Source: Geosiphon pyriformis
Lineage: Eukaryota; Glomeromycota; Glomeromycetes; Archaeosporales; Geosiphonaceae
Direction: 5' to 3'
NCBI GenBank assembly: GCA_016748015.1
Contig: JAAOMT010000094.1
Span: 1 to 64,000 of the forward strand
Length of the DNA: 64,000 bases
A program made the translations under genes and the position numbers. This document shows, one piece after another, positions 12,374-24,030 of this stretch. Numbering within the stretch: position 1 is the first letter of the stretch; each line of letters opens with the position of its first letter. Under the pieces are notes generated by a model. The model was not told the origin of the DNA. It did no database searches and saw nothing but the letters and a program-made list of their open reading frames with translations.

Positions 12374-13284
12374 TTAGATTTGTAAAAAAAAATGCTTTTA
12401 ATTTACTTTTGAATTTCAATGATTTTTAATTGAAAAAAATTCATAATCTTTTCGTTAATTGATTATAAGAGTGTTAAAATTTTAGTTAAAAATAAATCTA
12501 ATAATGTTATATAAATATTTTTTGGGCAGTAGCTCTATTAGTTTTTTTATTTTTACAAAATAATAATATACAATCAATAAATAATAAAATTTCAATTTCA
12601 ATATTTTTAGGGTTTTAAAATTTCATAGTAGACATTTATCAAATGAAATTGTGTTAACACACTTAATGATTCGAGCAAGGCAGTAAGAAAATGTATGTTA
12701 ATTTGATAAAAAATAGTTTTTATTCTGAAAATAAATTATAAATTAAATATTAGGAAAATTAATTCCTTTAACTAAAACTTTTAAATACAATTTTCTTTTT
12801 TAATAGTCTTTTAATATGAAAATAAAAAACATTTTCTCAAGATAGCGCCTTCCTTCCTATCACGGCAAAAATATATGTTTTTAGATTAGCCAAATTAAAA
12901 GTGAGAGAAAATTTAGATCGGTCTAAATTATTCAATGATTTATATCATAAACGGAAAGAGAAAAACTAAATATAAGGTATAAAGATGACTTGTTGTTTGC
13001 TTTTAATATTTACAGTTATATTGTCAACTTTCACTTTGATATAACCTTTTTTCTATCATATCTTTTTTCTTTAAAGCTGGTGGCTGATCACGTGTTAAAA
13101 ACGAATGATCCACTTCTAGATTAGATAGTGGAGGACCTCACTTTGTTAAAAGCAAAATAAAAAAGCGGGAGAATTACTTTTTATATTTGAATTTAAAAGA
13201 GTAAAGTCAATGCTAAATTTTATTAAGCCTTCATAAAAACACGAGAAATTCTCTATCGAAATTCATTTGTTTGCAATAATACAC

Positions 13285-13336
<52 letters not shown>

Positions 13337-13337
13337 C
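13285..13337. repeat. (TTA)n microsatellite upstream of a lipase-like gene
   Basis: About seventeen tandem copies, ending about 115 bases before the ATG at 13454. Confidence 0.9.
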
Positions 13338-13453
13338 ATCATCAATATTGATATCTATCAAACAAACACACATCGATCGTACATTTTGTGTGCATATAAA
13401 ACTTTGATTTTTGAGATTTCAGATATTTTAAGCTATTGTAGGGATAGGTTTTA

Positions 13454-14760
13454 ATGTATAAAATTCTCAATACAACCAACGTTTTATTAATCCTATTGAT
13501 ATTTTCGATTAGTGGAAAATCACAACGATTAATTGATCTTACACGGGATATTGATTTTTTTCGAACATTAAGGTTGGCGGCACATAACTCAAATCTTATT
13601 TATTGCGTGGGGGATGAAGATGACGAACAATATTTTCGCTTTATGAAAGGTATTAATTAATTAATTTAGATTTTGAGAATTTAAAAAAGCTCATTTAATT
13701 AATTTTGTTATTCTATCTTGAAGTTAAAATTGCAGTAGATAAATTCAGCAGATCAATGATTGTTTCTTTTAAGGGTAACAAAAATTTATATAAATCAAAA
13801 TTTTTATCATCATAGAATAACAATATTCTAATGAAAATGAGGAATCAAATCATGAATTATTTAATTTGCTGATCAAAGGACGTGAGCTGACAAAAGATCA
13901 ATGGGCAAATCAAAGCACTCAACTGATAGCCTATGAAGCAAATGGATCTCGATCCAATCAATTGATTTTGGTCGAGAAAGATTGGCACTACTCCGTGGGT
14001 TGTCTAATAAATCGCCAATTGAGAATATCCTTTTTGTGGGACATTCAATTGGTGGTGGTACGTTTTTAAAATGAAAAAAGGTTTATAAAAATTCAAATGA
14101 AAAATTATTAAAATTTCCCAAAAAAATTTACAGCTTATGCAACAATCGCTGGACTGACATGGACATTGGAAACATCTCTAATCGACAGGCGTAACGAATT
14201 TCCTTTAATAAAATTTTCTACTGTGAAAATTTCTGCTATTACATTTGGTGCCCCGAGGGTTGGTAACCGTATATTTGCCCGAGTGGTAAACCAACTATTA
14301 AAAGTTAAAAGAATCACCTATTTTAACGATCACGTTCCACATTTTCCTCCGCGTGAGGTTGGAAATAATCTTTTGGAACATTTTGAGACAGAGTATTGGA
14401 TTTTGCCATGTGAATGTTCACCGGGAAAAAATGATGAAAATTATTTATTTTATGAGTGTAAGGGTTTTGAATATCCCAAAAAAAGTCAGAAATACGATGA
14501 TCAGCTTACTTTCAAACTCTTGTTCCCGTATGGGGACTCGGTCACCTCTGGAGAAAATGAGGTTAGTCTTGATTAATATTTTTATTGATGGATAGATGTT
14601 CAGTTAAAGCAACTTAATTTTTTATCATTTTTAATTTTCAAAGAATTGTAATGCTGGCCAGTCAATAAATGATGTAACGGGTAATTTTATACATAAAGGA
14701 CCATATTTTGGTATAAAAATGAATGATTGTAGTCTGAATAATATTCAAATAAATCTTTGA
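13454..14760 (+). pseudogene. class 3 lipase-like gene with an intact catalytic triad but a broken frame
   Basis: Exon 1 (13454-13649) encodes a hydrophobic signal-like start (VLLILLIFSISG) and the family's opening helix (LAAHNSNLIYC). Exon 2 ends at 14057 and carries the nucleophile elbow as ILFVGHSIGG. Exon 3 (14134-14561) carries ITFGAPRVGNRIF and the catalytic-Asp strand YFNDHVPHFPP, then EYWILPCEC. Exon 4 (14644-14760) carries the catalytic His in FIHKGPYFG. Ser, Asp and His of the Rhizomucor-type lipase triad are therefore all present. Two defects break the frame: a TAA just after the acceptor at about 13816, in the frame of LIKGRELTKDQW, and a one-base shift near 13940, before ERLALLRGLSNKSP. 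The lid region looks shortened. It is probably a recently disabled secreted lipase, or a gene spoiled by sequence errors. Related genes lie at 24020-25677, 27588-29176 and 29505-30862. Confidence 0.75.
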
Positions 14761-15493
14761 TGTTTAATTTTTAAGAGAGATACTTTTTTGAAATTTCAAC
14801 TTTATAAAAAATACTTTTTAAAAATAACAAAAATTTGGAAACTTTTTAAATTCTATATAAAATTTTAATTTTGCATATCATTTTTGTTGAGAAATTTAAA
14901 AAAAAAAACTTTATATCTTTATTAATTTTAAATTCCGAACATAAAATACTTCAAATTAAACAAAAATATTTAAGATTTTATCATTAAATTTTGATAGCAA
15001 ACTAAGCTTTTTAATAGCTTAGAGATATGTAATAATTTTTTAAATAAAAACAAAATGATAAAAAACAAATATAAAAAATTATTGAAATTCAAAATTTTAT
15101 TATTTGGAAATTCAAATAAAATTTTTATAAAATTTTGGCTTCAAAAAAGAAATCAAAGGTTTTCATTATTTCAAATAACTTGAAAGTTTATGAAATCTGC
15201 ATATTTTATTTAAGAAATTTTTGATATCATTTTTCCTATTGATCACAAAATGAATATCATTCTAATTAATTTAAAATCAAGATCCTTTTAAATTCTGAAA
15301 AACCCATAATTAAAAATCATAAAAAAATTCTCAACAAATATAAATTATTTTTTCAACAAAAATTTAAATAAAGGTGTATACTAAAAGATTTGAAAATATG
15401 TTTTTACACAGACAAAATCTAAAAAAAAAATTGAATAAAAACCTAATATAATTTAGAATTTATATTTTAGTTGCTAAATTGGATTCAAAGATA
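14761..15493. other. AT-rich intergenic DNA
   Basis: Nothing recognisable. Confidence 0.6.
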
Positions 15494-16300
15494 GGGATTT
15501 GATACTGCCATTAATAAATGTGGCTGAAATCCTGGATTTTCGATTGCTTGGTTGTTTCCTATATTCCTCTGAATATTAGTGGCCTTTGCTGAAAGGTGAT
15601 GTAAAATAAATATAATAGTTAAAAGTATTAAAATAATAAAAACAAGTGTGGCTTCAATTATAAGTCCTAGGTTTGTGTGAGAATCTATTTTATCATGATG
15701 AAGTTTCTGTGCTTGTAGTGTTTTCAGTGGGTAATGAAGCTACATAATTTTTTAGCCACTTAAAAGTTCCATTGGATATATCAAATATTCTTATTTCCTT
15801 GCTCGAGTTATACACTGACTCTTTCTCATTATAGAGCCTTATAATTTAATAGAATTTTTATGATATTTAATTGTAGTAAATTAAAAAAAAATTATCCTAA
15901 ATAAACTTATCAAATGCAATTATCATCAAATTTTGATATCTTATAGCGGTATGATAAGAGAGCACAGATATATCGTTAGAAAGTAATTTTACATTAGGTA
16001 CTGACCATGTAAATTTTTTTGTATTCAAAACTATTAGAGAATAATTTGGACGGGTGAAATTGTTATGACCCCCATAAATTATGATATTATATTCATCAGC
16101 AGCTAAATAAATATTTAATAATAAAAAATACTAAAAAAAATGTTTTTATCTCCAAAGCAACAAAGAAAATCTAAATATCAATCAAGAAAATAGAAAAATA
16201 TTGAAAGATAATAAAAAAAATATTGGAGAATAATAAAAAATAAGATACTTGAACAAAAGCAACCAGTGATATTGCGAGCAATATTGAATCTTTTTAATAT
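15494..16300 (-). pseudogene. kelch-repeat membrane protein relic
   Basis: Read on the minus strand from the high end. A hydrophobic signal-like peptide (ILLAISLVAFVQVSYFLL) lies near 16290-16240 but lacks a clear ATG. An exon at about 16102-15911 holds a kelch blade with YNIIIYGGHNN, FTWSVPN and LSYHTAIRYQNLMIIAF. A further piece near 15810-15740 (IRIFDISNGTFKWLKN) gives another blade edge. A transmembrane segment (LVFIILILLTIIFIL) then leads into a short tail ending at about 15494. The last two pieces are in different frames. The donor after IIAF reads GATAAG where GGTAAG is expected, which fits a G-to-A change. A complete protein of this type has about six blades, so most of the propeller has been lost. 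Confidence 0.6.
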
Positions 16301-17405
16301 ATAAAATAATAATAATTTTTCTTATGAATCAGATTCTAAAACTTGGTAAAATACCAACCAAATTAAATAAAAACTCCAGCAATTATAAAATAAATTAAAA
16401 TCAACATAAAAAAAATATATTAGTAAATAAATACAACAAAAAGCAAGCAATTTTTAAATTTCTTTAACATTTAGAGAAATATAGTTATGGCAAAATAAAT
16501 GCTAGTTTAATAGTTATTTTTATTAATGATAAAATTTGGCATGCATAATAAATTAGATATTTGATAAATTATTGAATAATTAATAATACATTGCTAATAT
16601 CACATCAAGAAAAAAACAAAAAAATAATTTGATTAATTAAAGATAAAAATGTAGTTTTACATTGCGAAAAATGGTTAAGAACACAAAATTTTATGTTACT
16701 TTAATAATAAAGTTTATTAATAAATATATAAGAATTGCAAAGAAAAAATCTATTGCAATTAGAACTGCTTTATGTTAGTTTTAAATATATTAAGTTATAA
16801 ATTTAAAAAACACTATTAAAAAAAAATTTTTATAATGATCATAAAAGACCAGATGTTATCTCATATAATATAAAGAATTTTTAAATCAGATAGAAAAATA
16901 TGATTAGAGTTTTTGCCCATTTTTTAAGATAAATAAAAAGAATATATATTAATAACACATGATGAGTGTATATTTTATTTCGATGATAGCAAAAAAAGAA
17001 TTTAGGTTAAAAATAGAGAATTGTCATTATACAAAAAAGGAAATGGAAGATTAAAGTAAAATTCGGTGTATTTGATATGTTTCTTTTTTTTTAATATTAA
17101 TTATTTGTAATAAGATTACATTAAGCATAAATAATTTTTTTTGTTTTACCTTTCTTCTATTAATAATAAGTTTTATATATTATGCCCAATTTTAAAATAA
17201 TTTTATTTGTCTACAATATTGATAGAAATAGATCAAATACTTGTCGTATTGATCGTAGTAACACTATCGGAATCGATTTAAAAATAATTAATCCTTTTAA
17301 ATAATGGTTTCTTAAATGTCAGATTTTGAACTATTTAAATAGTACACAATTTTTCTTTACACTAATAATATTATAAAAAAATATTCTGTCAAGTATTACC
17401 AAGTA
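16301..17405. other. AT-rich intergenic DNA
   Basis: No gene, RNA or notable repeat seen. Confidence 0.55.
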
Positions 17406-17619
17406 AAATTATGAACCATACATTAACATTTTATATGTTGCCAAATATTAAAAATATGACTTTCAGCTTAAAGCGATTTCTATTTAAGAGCTACCAGTTT
17501 GAACTCAAAACTCAACTCGCAATTGAACAGATTTGTTCTTTAAATATATTTCCACTTATAAGTAGATTGATTTTCATATATTTCAAATTTTCTTCTTCTA
17601 AATATATACTTAAAAAAAT

Positions 17620-17859
17620 ATGGCAGCGATAAATCAACAACAAATTCAAGATAATAATCCTCAAAGGAATAATAACTTGGTCATTCCGCCACTACAAAGA
17701 GAAATAAATGTAAATATCGAAACGCATACCGTTGATGGATGCAGTAATATTTTTTTCCAACCACGTTCAGAAGATGGCAATTTTCGATTGCAACAACAAA
17801 CCATAACAGTTGAGTTAACTAGCACCTTTGCCGTAATTGCTAGTCAATCTTTTCTTTAA
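17620..17859 (+). CDS. hypothetical protein or first exon, unrecognised
   Basis: A 79-codon frame starting MAAINQQQIQDNNPQ, with a favourable start context (aaaatatggc). The protein is Gln/Asn-rich at the start and then reads INVNIETHTVDG and TITVELTSTFAVI, which looks like beta strands. A good donor (aaag/gtaatt) follows directly after the stop at 17857-17859, so the real exon may continue in another frame and the stop could mark a small break. The codon and base use is richer in G+C than the surroundings, which supports a real coding origin. No family is recognised. An upstream frame at 17411-17632 overlaps it but looks accidental. Confidence 0.4.
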   Translation: MAAINQQQIQDNNPQRNNNLVIPPLQREINVNIETHTVDGCSNIFFQPRSEDGNFRLQQQTITVELTSTFAVIASQSFL

Positions 17860-18775
17860 AGGTAATTTTAAAATTCTTATTGACACTCTATCTATTGCTA
17901 AATAAAACTCATCATTTTTATGTTAATTATATCTCTCAAATTAATACATCTTTTTTTTTTAAAAAAACTATGACTCGAAATATTTCTTTTAGAGCAATTT
18001 GCTTTCATACTAGCAAAAAATATTTTTCTTTTACAAATTACATGTTATCTTTTATATTTTACCCTTTATGCATATAAGATTACTAATAATAATAATCATA
18101 AATATCTTCACATTTGATAGCTTTTTCTATTTTTTATTTTCAAGACAAATTATTTTCTTTTTATCCATACCTTAAATAGCTTTTAAAACGTTAAATTTTA
18201 TTTTCTGCTTGTTTCATACAATTTTTTTTTCCTTTTCTTTCTTTATTTCTTATTCTAATACAAAGTGCGCCAAAGAAAGCTTTTTTTTTATGAGTCTCTA
18301 GGGTTTATATTCAAATATTTTATGTTTTAATTATTTTAAGATTAAGAATTACTATTAAAGAGCGATTATAGAAGTTAACAAAAAAATTATGTTGAGTTTA
18401 GTTTTAAAAGAGCATAAGTTTGTTACTAAACTTATAATTAATTAATTAAAATATTTTAGTAGATTTTCTTTTATCTAAAGAATAATTTTATTAGTTTTCT
18501 GTATAAATCTCTTAAGAATTTTTAATATTGAGAGCATTTACTTTTTTTCTTTTATTTCAACGCTATATTATAAAAATTAGCAAATAAAGTGTAACAAAAA
18601 ATATTTAATTTTGCAAATTGATTACAAAGTTTATTAATATATATATAATTTAATATGCTTTTACTCTTAATGATTAACTTGCCAATGCCGTAAAATTGAA
18701 TTTACTAAATTGATTAGTATAATTTTTTGACAAAGAATACATATTTTTTAGTATTCGTTTTTCTACTTCACATTT
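17860..18775. other. AT-rich intergenic DNA
   Basis: No gene recognised. Short open frames here are due to low complexity. Confidence 0.5.
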
Positions 18776-19370
18776 TAACGATTGCTCATACATTTTCTGC
18801 AAGAAACATCTCGGCTACTCGAATTATATGCCTAGGGTTAATAACAATATTTCATGGCAATCGTAAATATTGGTTGAAGCACTTTGACAATTGAAAATTT
18901 AAAAAATAGCTAATTTTACAAGTATCAAAATCATCTTTTAACTTTTATTTTTGCTTGTTTCAAAGCAAACAATTAATGACACAAAGATTGTTTTCTTTTT
19001 AGTTTTACTCATTTCTCCGAAAACCTCAATTTTCATTTATAATTCTCTTGATAATACATGAGCAAAATTAAAACTCCAATTGAATAAACATCACCAATTT
19101 AATGATCCCAGACATCTACAGTATTCTCTTTCAAATTATGTTAGGATATTAAATATTTATGAATGAATGTTGTTTCATCTTGTATCCCAAAAAATTTAAT
19201 ATGAAACGTTTGATTTTGGTGTATCACGACAAAAAAAACGCCTAGTAGATGTATTGTTAAAATTTTTGTCAACATTGCAGATTCAAGTTTCACTAATTCA
19301 GCTTTTTTACATTTAGATCTCGTCAAATTTAAAGTTGCTACCATCTGGTGTTAGACTTATTATTCACTGG
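18776..19370 (-). pseudogene. protein kinase domain relic
   Basis: On the minus strand from about 19344 downward there is a helix leading to IHLLGVF. A one-base shift then gives RDTPKSNVSY, in the place of the HRDxKPxN catalytic loop. FFGIQDETTF follows, in the place of the DFG segment. Near 19120-19060 there is NTVDVW and DVYSIGVLILL, matching the subdomain IX D-[VI]-[WY]-S-x-G-V motif. Lower down, near 18900-18780, a piece with INPRHIIRVAEMFL continues. The Lys/Glu N-lobe was not found, and stops and shifts are frequent. The order of motifs is right for a Ser/Thr kinase; the subfamily cannot be told. Confidence 0.4.
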
Positions 19371-19554
19371 CTAACATTAAAAAATTATTTATAATTAGCG
19401 ACTTTCACAAAAGACTTGATATTTAATCTTATTGTTTATACCGAAAAAGGAGCATTTTGTACTATAATCAAAATTTTATCCCTGAAGCTTAAATTTTATA
19501 CGTGGCAAATTTACAATTACATAATAAACCAAATTGACTAATTAATTGAGTGTT

Positions 19555-19672
19555 TTGACACCATGTGGGTTATTACTAGCCAATTAACAAGAGGTTTGAC
19601 CCCATGTGGGTTATTACTAGCCAATTGATTCAGAGGTTTGACCCCATGTGAATTATTACTCGCCAATCAGAA
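19555..19672. repeat. three tandem 41-42-bp repeats with CCAAT boxes
   Basis: Three copies start at 19555, 19596 and 19638. Each runs ttgac(a/c)ccatgtg, then ttattact, then a CCAAT pentamer inside agccaatt or cgccaatc. Copies 1 and 2 are nearly identical; copy 3 has a few changes. CCAAT is the binding site of the fungal HAP/NF-Y complex, so the array may be a promoter element. About 80 bases downstream lies a tiny frame starting at 19749 (MFLDIVLNKDEIL) which could be a first exon. No gene is confirmed. Confidence 0.7.
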
Positions 19673-20091
19673 AGTGAATTAATTTAAATCCAATCAAATT
19701 AATTAAAAGTTATTCGTTGGCCTCTTTTTCGACTTATGCACAAAATGATGTTTTTGGATATAGTGCTGAATAAGGATGAAATTCTTTCTAGAAATGAGCT
19801 GTAGGGGGGAAATTTACAAATTTCCTGCAATAGCTTTCAAATTAATTTTTGTGAAATATTAATCGATTCAATGGCAAAAAGGGTTAAGGACGGGATAGAA
19901 GTAAAAAAAAAATGGAAATAAAGATTCTAGGTCTTAGTTTGGTAATATGTAATGTGTTGTTTTTAGCAACTTTAAAAATTTAATAAAGGAGAAACTTATT
20001 TTTAACTATTGTTTTTCATATAATTCACAATACATTAAACAAGATAAAATTTTATCTAAATAATATCAAAAATAAAAATTATACTAGATAA

Positions 20092-20094
20092 CAT

Positions 20095-20131
<37 letters not shown>
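20092..20131. repeat. (ATTT)n microsatellite
   Basis: About nine tandem tetranucleotide copies. Confidence 0.9.
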
Positions 20132-22902
20132 GAATGTATTTTATTACTCTTAGCCATGTACAATTCTTCAATGGAGAGATATATTCAAAAATTTGTATTC
20201 AGTTTTTTTTATAAATAACTATATATATATATAAGAATTATTACAATGTATATTTTTGAAATACATATTAAAAATTTCAAAGATGGTCAATTTCCAGAAA
20301 TTTTCAGAGTAACTATAAATCAATCGGCTGCAAAATTTCTTCTAATAATTAATGACCAGTTTTCTAATATAATTTTTTTCAAATTATTTTTAGATTGTCA
20401 AATTTAAAATAGGTCAAAGAAAAAACTCAAAAATTTTTAAAATTACTTTAAAAACCAGTCTTTAGGTATTAAAAAAAAATTTCTATTCAATTAATTTATA
20501 TCTAGTTTCAATATCATTTTTTGAAATATAATATGAAATATTTCTATTTCTAAGATATAAAATTTTATTTATGTATATTATGAAATTAAAATTTAAAATA
20601 AAATTAATTTCTAATAAGATTTATAATAAAATGAAAACAACCACAATAATTTCCGTAATTTATTCGTAGAAATTGAAAAAGAATACATTTAAATTGATTA
20701 ATAGTATCAGATTTCAAAATTTTCAGAATCAATTATTCTCAAGGTATTTTTTTATTTTAATGAGCAAATAAATTTTGTAAACTTTCAAAATGCAAAAATT
20801 AGTAATTCAATTTGTAACTAGTTGACTGATTTACAAAAAAATGATAGAAAGCAATAAAATATTTATAAAAAAAATTTGCTTTTAAGTTCAATAAAATAAT
20901 TCGTATTGAAAATATTTTATAATTTTAATTACAGAAAGAAATACTTAAATTAATAAGATAGATTTATTTACAAATTATTTAGGTAATCATTGATAAAATT
21001 AGTGCAAAATTTTTTCTCAGAATTTTTTTTTTTTCTTCGTTAAAGTTTAAGAAAAACTTCAGTTTGAAATGAAAAGTTTTAAAATATATAGATATCTTTT
21101 CAAGATAACAATTTTTAATATTAAAAATTGTGTAAAAAAAATGTAAAACATAATAATAGTTTTTACGAGAAAAATATCAATTAAAACGATAGCATAATTA
21201 AAACATGGAAATTTAAAACCACTTTTATAAAAATCTATTAAATACTATTTTCATAAATCTTTATTATTAATTTTTGAATAATTAAAATTAATTATTTTAT
21301 CAAAATTAAAAAATTATTAACAAATAAGAGGTATTTTACATTAAAATATGAAATTCTAGTAACTTTTTTTATATCAAAATTATATTTATTTTGTTTGCTC
21401 ATTTTGAATTTATTTTTATTTTTTGATCACCTTTTTCTTCAAAAAGTTTTAATAAACTAATTTCTTAATATGATTATTTTTAAATGAAAAAATTTTAACT
21501 TAATAAATTTTAATAATATTATTGCATTTTATATTATATAATATTTTATTTTATTTTAATTTAGAGCAAATTTTACAAAAATACCTGGTTGGACCACATT
21601 CGTTAATGCAAACCCTCCTCCCTCCCTTCCAAATTATTTTTTAAGAATAAATTTGAAATCTTGAAATGAAATGCCATTTAAAAAAAATATTTTTTTTATA
21701 TTTAATGTTAATAACAACAAGCAAAAAGTTAAAATAAAATAATAATACATATACATATTATATAGTTTTAAATTTAATATAATACAATAGAGATTTTTAA
21801 AAAATAATAATTTTTGGAATATATATATATTTTTGTACTTTTTCTATATTAAAATAAACGAAAACTGGTCATTATTGTATCAAAAAATAAACATACTTTA
21901 TTAAATATTAAAAATACAATGATTTTAATTTTTAAGAACAATTTTTATTGAAAGTTTTTAAAGAATTTATGATAATAATAATTAATGTTTAAAAATAATC
22001 CAGATAAAACCACACATAGATTTAAATCTACAAAAAAAAATTTGTTTAAAATATGAGTAATTAGGATATTTAAAACATGGTACATATTATTATTAGATCA
22101 ATTTAAAATTAACTAGTTATAATTATTACTTAATATAAGTAATTTTTTAAGTTAAAGTAAATTAAACATATTATTTATAAATACTATTTGTTGTGAAAAA
22201 GTAAGTACTTTACTAAAAGTTTATTTTTCCTAAAAATATAATAAATAATTAGTTTTAAACTTCAAAATAGTTTTATTTTAAATTTTATTAACAATAATGT
22301 AAACAGCAAAAACCAAATAATTTATAATATATTGCTTTTATTAATAGCATCAAAGCTTTGTTATATATAATAGTTATAATTAGTAAATTTTGTTAATTTT
22401 TGTAGATTCATGATAAATAATTAAATTATAAAACAGTTTTATAAATTAGTAAGTACTTAATAACATGTGTAAAGTCAAAAAATTTTTTATATCTATATAA
22501 TTATAAAGATTAAGGTTTAATCATCAATTATTAACTTTTCAAAAAATATTTTCTTTATAATAATATATAACCAAATAATTTAATTTAGAATTCAGAATTA
22601 GAATCTTGTTAAATATGATAATAAAGAAAGTAATTATTTTGTAAGATTTTTAAAAATTTAAAATTAATTAAAACTTGGTAAATTAATAACTAAACTTTGC
22701 CAAATAATAATAAAAAATAAATTAATTTTGGTTAAAAATTATTAAAAACAATATATTTTAATTACAAAAACACAATAAGTTATACAAGATTTATACAAAT
22801 AAACTATTCAAATAAACTAAGATAAGAGTTTTAAAATAAATAGAATTTTGTATAATAAAATTTTAATATTTAATTTTTGTTAAAATTATATAGTTTATTA
22901 AT

Positions 22903-22938
22903 AAGATAAAGATAAAGATAAAGATAAAGATAAAGAAA
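22903..22938. repeat. (AAAGAT)n hexanucleotide repeat
   Basis: Five to six perfect hexamer copies. Confidence 0.9.
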
Positions 22939-23942
22939 CTAAATAATAAAAAGCTGTTTTTTTTGCAATACTATTTTTTCAAATTATAAGTTATATTTAT
23001 TTTACATAATAAATTATTTACTTTTTAATTTATTTCATAATTATTATTAAATTAGTTATGTGGTTTGATATTATAATATTACATGTTACCTAATTCTGAT
23101 AATACAAAAGCATTATAAAGATTTTTTTGAATTGACAAAGCATCATAATATTATTATTCTTAAATTTGAATTATATTTCTAAATGCAGTTTCATATTTGA
23201 ATAAGTTTTCATGGCAAGAGAACCTCTAGTTTAAAAAACAAAAGAATTAATGAGATTTCTTACCTTAATATATTGTTAGAAAAATCGAAAAAAAAATTTT
23301 TTTCTTAAAATGCAGATGAAACCCTTTATTCGATTATTCTAAAGTTTGAAATGAAAAGTTGCCAATTTAACCTTCTTTTTGAGAAATATTTATAAGAGAT
23401 AAACGATATTTATTTATACGATAATTTTCAGATTAGGCTAATATTATAAAACTATTAATAAAAGTGTGATAATGAATAAACTTTTTTCATAGATATATAA
23501 CAACTTTTGAATCAAATATTTAATAACAGCCGGTAAATTTAATTATAAGATCGTTTCAATAAGAGGTTGGTGAAGCGATCTTAAGGCAAAACCAAAATTC
23601 TGTATAAAAATTTTCAAAATATATATGAAAAATTATAAATCAAGGATTGGAAAGGAAGTGAGATGGTTTTTTCAATTGATCTAACTTCATTAATCAAAAA
23701 TTGAAATTTTCTTTCAACTAAAATGCATTCAAAAATGAGTTGTAAACTACAAATTAATGATATAGTATTTTTTTTTAAATAATATTAATATTACTAAGAA
23801 AAACATATTAAAAGTTATAAGAAAAATATTCTTTAATAATTTTTAGATAAATGAATCATTAAATATCCTATTTAGTATGTGAGAAATATTAACCTCACTT
23901 GAAGTCTTAGTTTTCGGAAATGGGAAAGATTTGAAGCTTTAG

Positions 23943-24030
23943 CGCTCGTGACAAATCCACTGGTGAAATCTTCGCACTGAAAAAATTAAAATTGGACAAG
24001 GAGAAAAATGGATTTCCAATTACATATTTC
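23943..24030 (+). pseudogene. CDK11-like protein kinase exon fragment
   Basis: The + strand reads [16 protein letters not shown] followed by [12 protein letters not shown]. This is the N-lobe signature of CDK11/PITSLRE kinases: the A-R-D-K-x-T-x-E-I-x-A-L-K strand with the catalytic Lys, then the E-K-x-G-F-P-I-T that precedes the name-giving helix. The Gly-rich loop that should come before is destroyed (TGA upstream) and the frame ends in leucines after PIT, so this is an isolated exon. It overlaps, antisense, the last 11 or so nucleotides of the lipase-like gene that ends at 24020. It is evidently a duplicated or captured gene fragment. Confidence 0.7.

Larger units (their letters stand above)
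9349..13453. other. long AT-rich intergenic region
   Basis: No gene is recognised in about 4 kb. It contains simple repeats (TTA near 11000 and 13290, TTTA near 12350). A slightly more mixed patch at 10130-10700 gives short minus-strand coding-like pieces that I cannot assign. The rest is homopolymer-rich. Confidence 0.55.
19673..23930. other. 4.2-kb AT-rich desert
   Basis: The first 250 bases have mixed composition and may contain a small first exon (from 19749). Beyond 20000 only homopolymers, an (ATTT)n array and an (AAAGAT)n array are visible. No protein domain was recognised on either strand. Confidence 0.55.

Noticed and set aside
18301-18420. Possible small RNA gene in the mixed-composition patch
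   Set aside because: No stable stem or known RNA motif could be recognised by eye.
19555-19672. Possible CRISPR-like array
   Set aside because: Only three units with no distinct spacers, in a eukaryotic context. They are plain tandem repeats.
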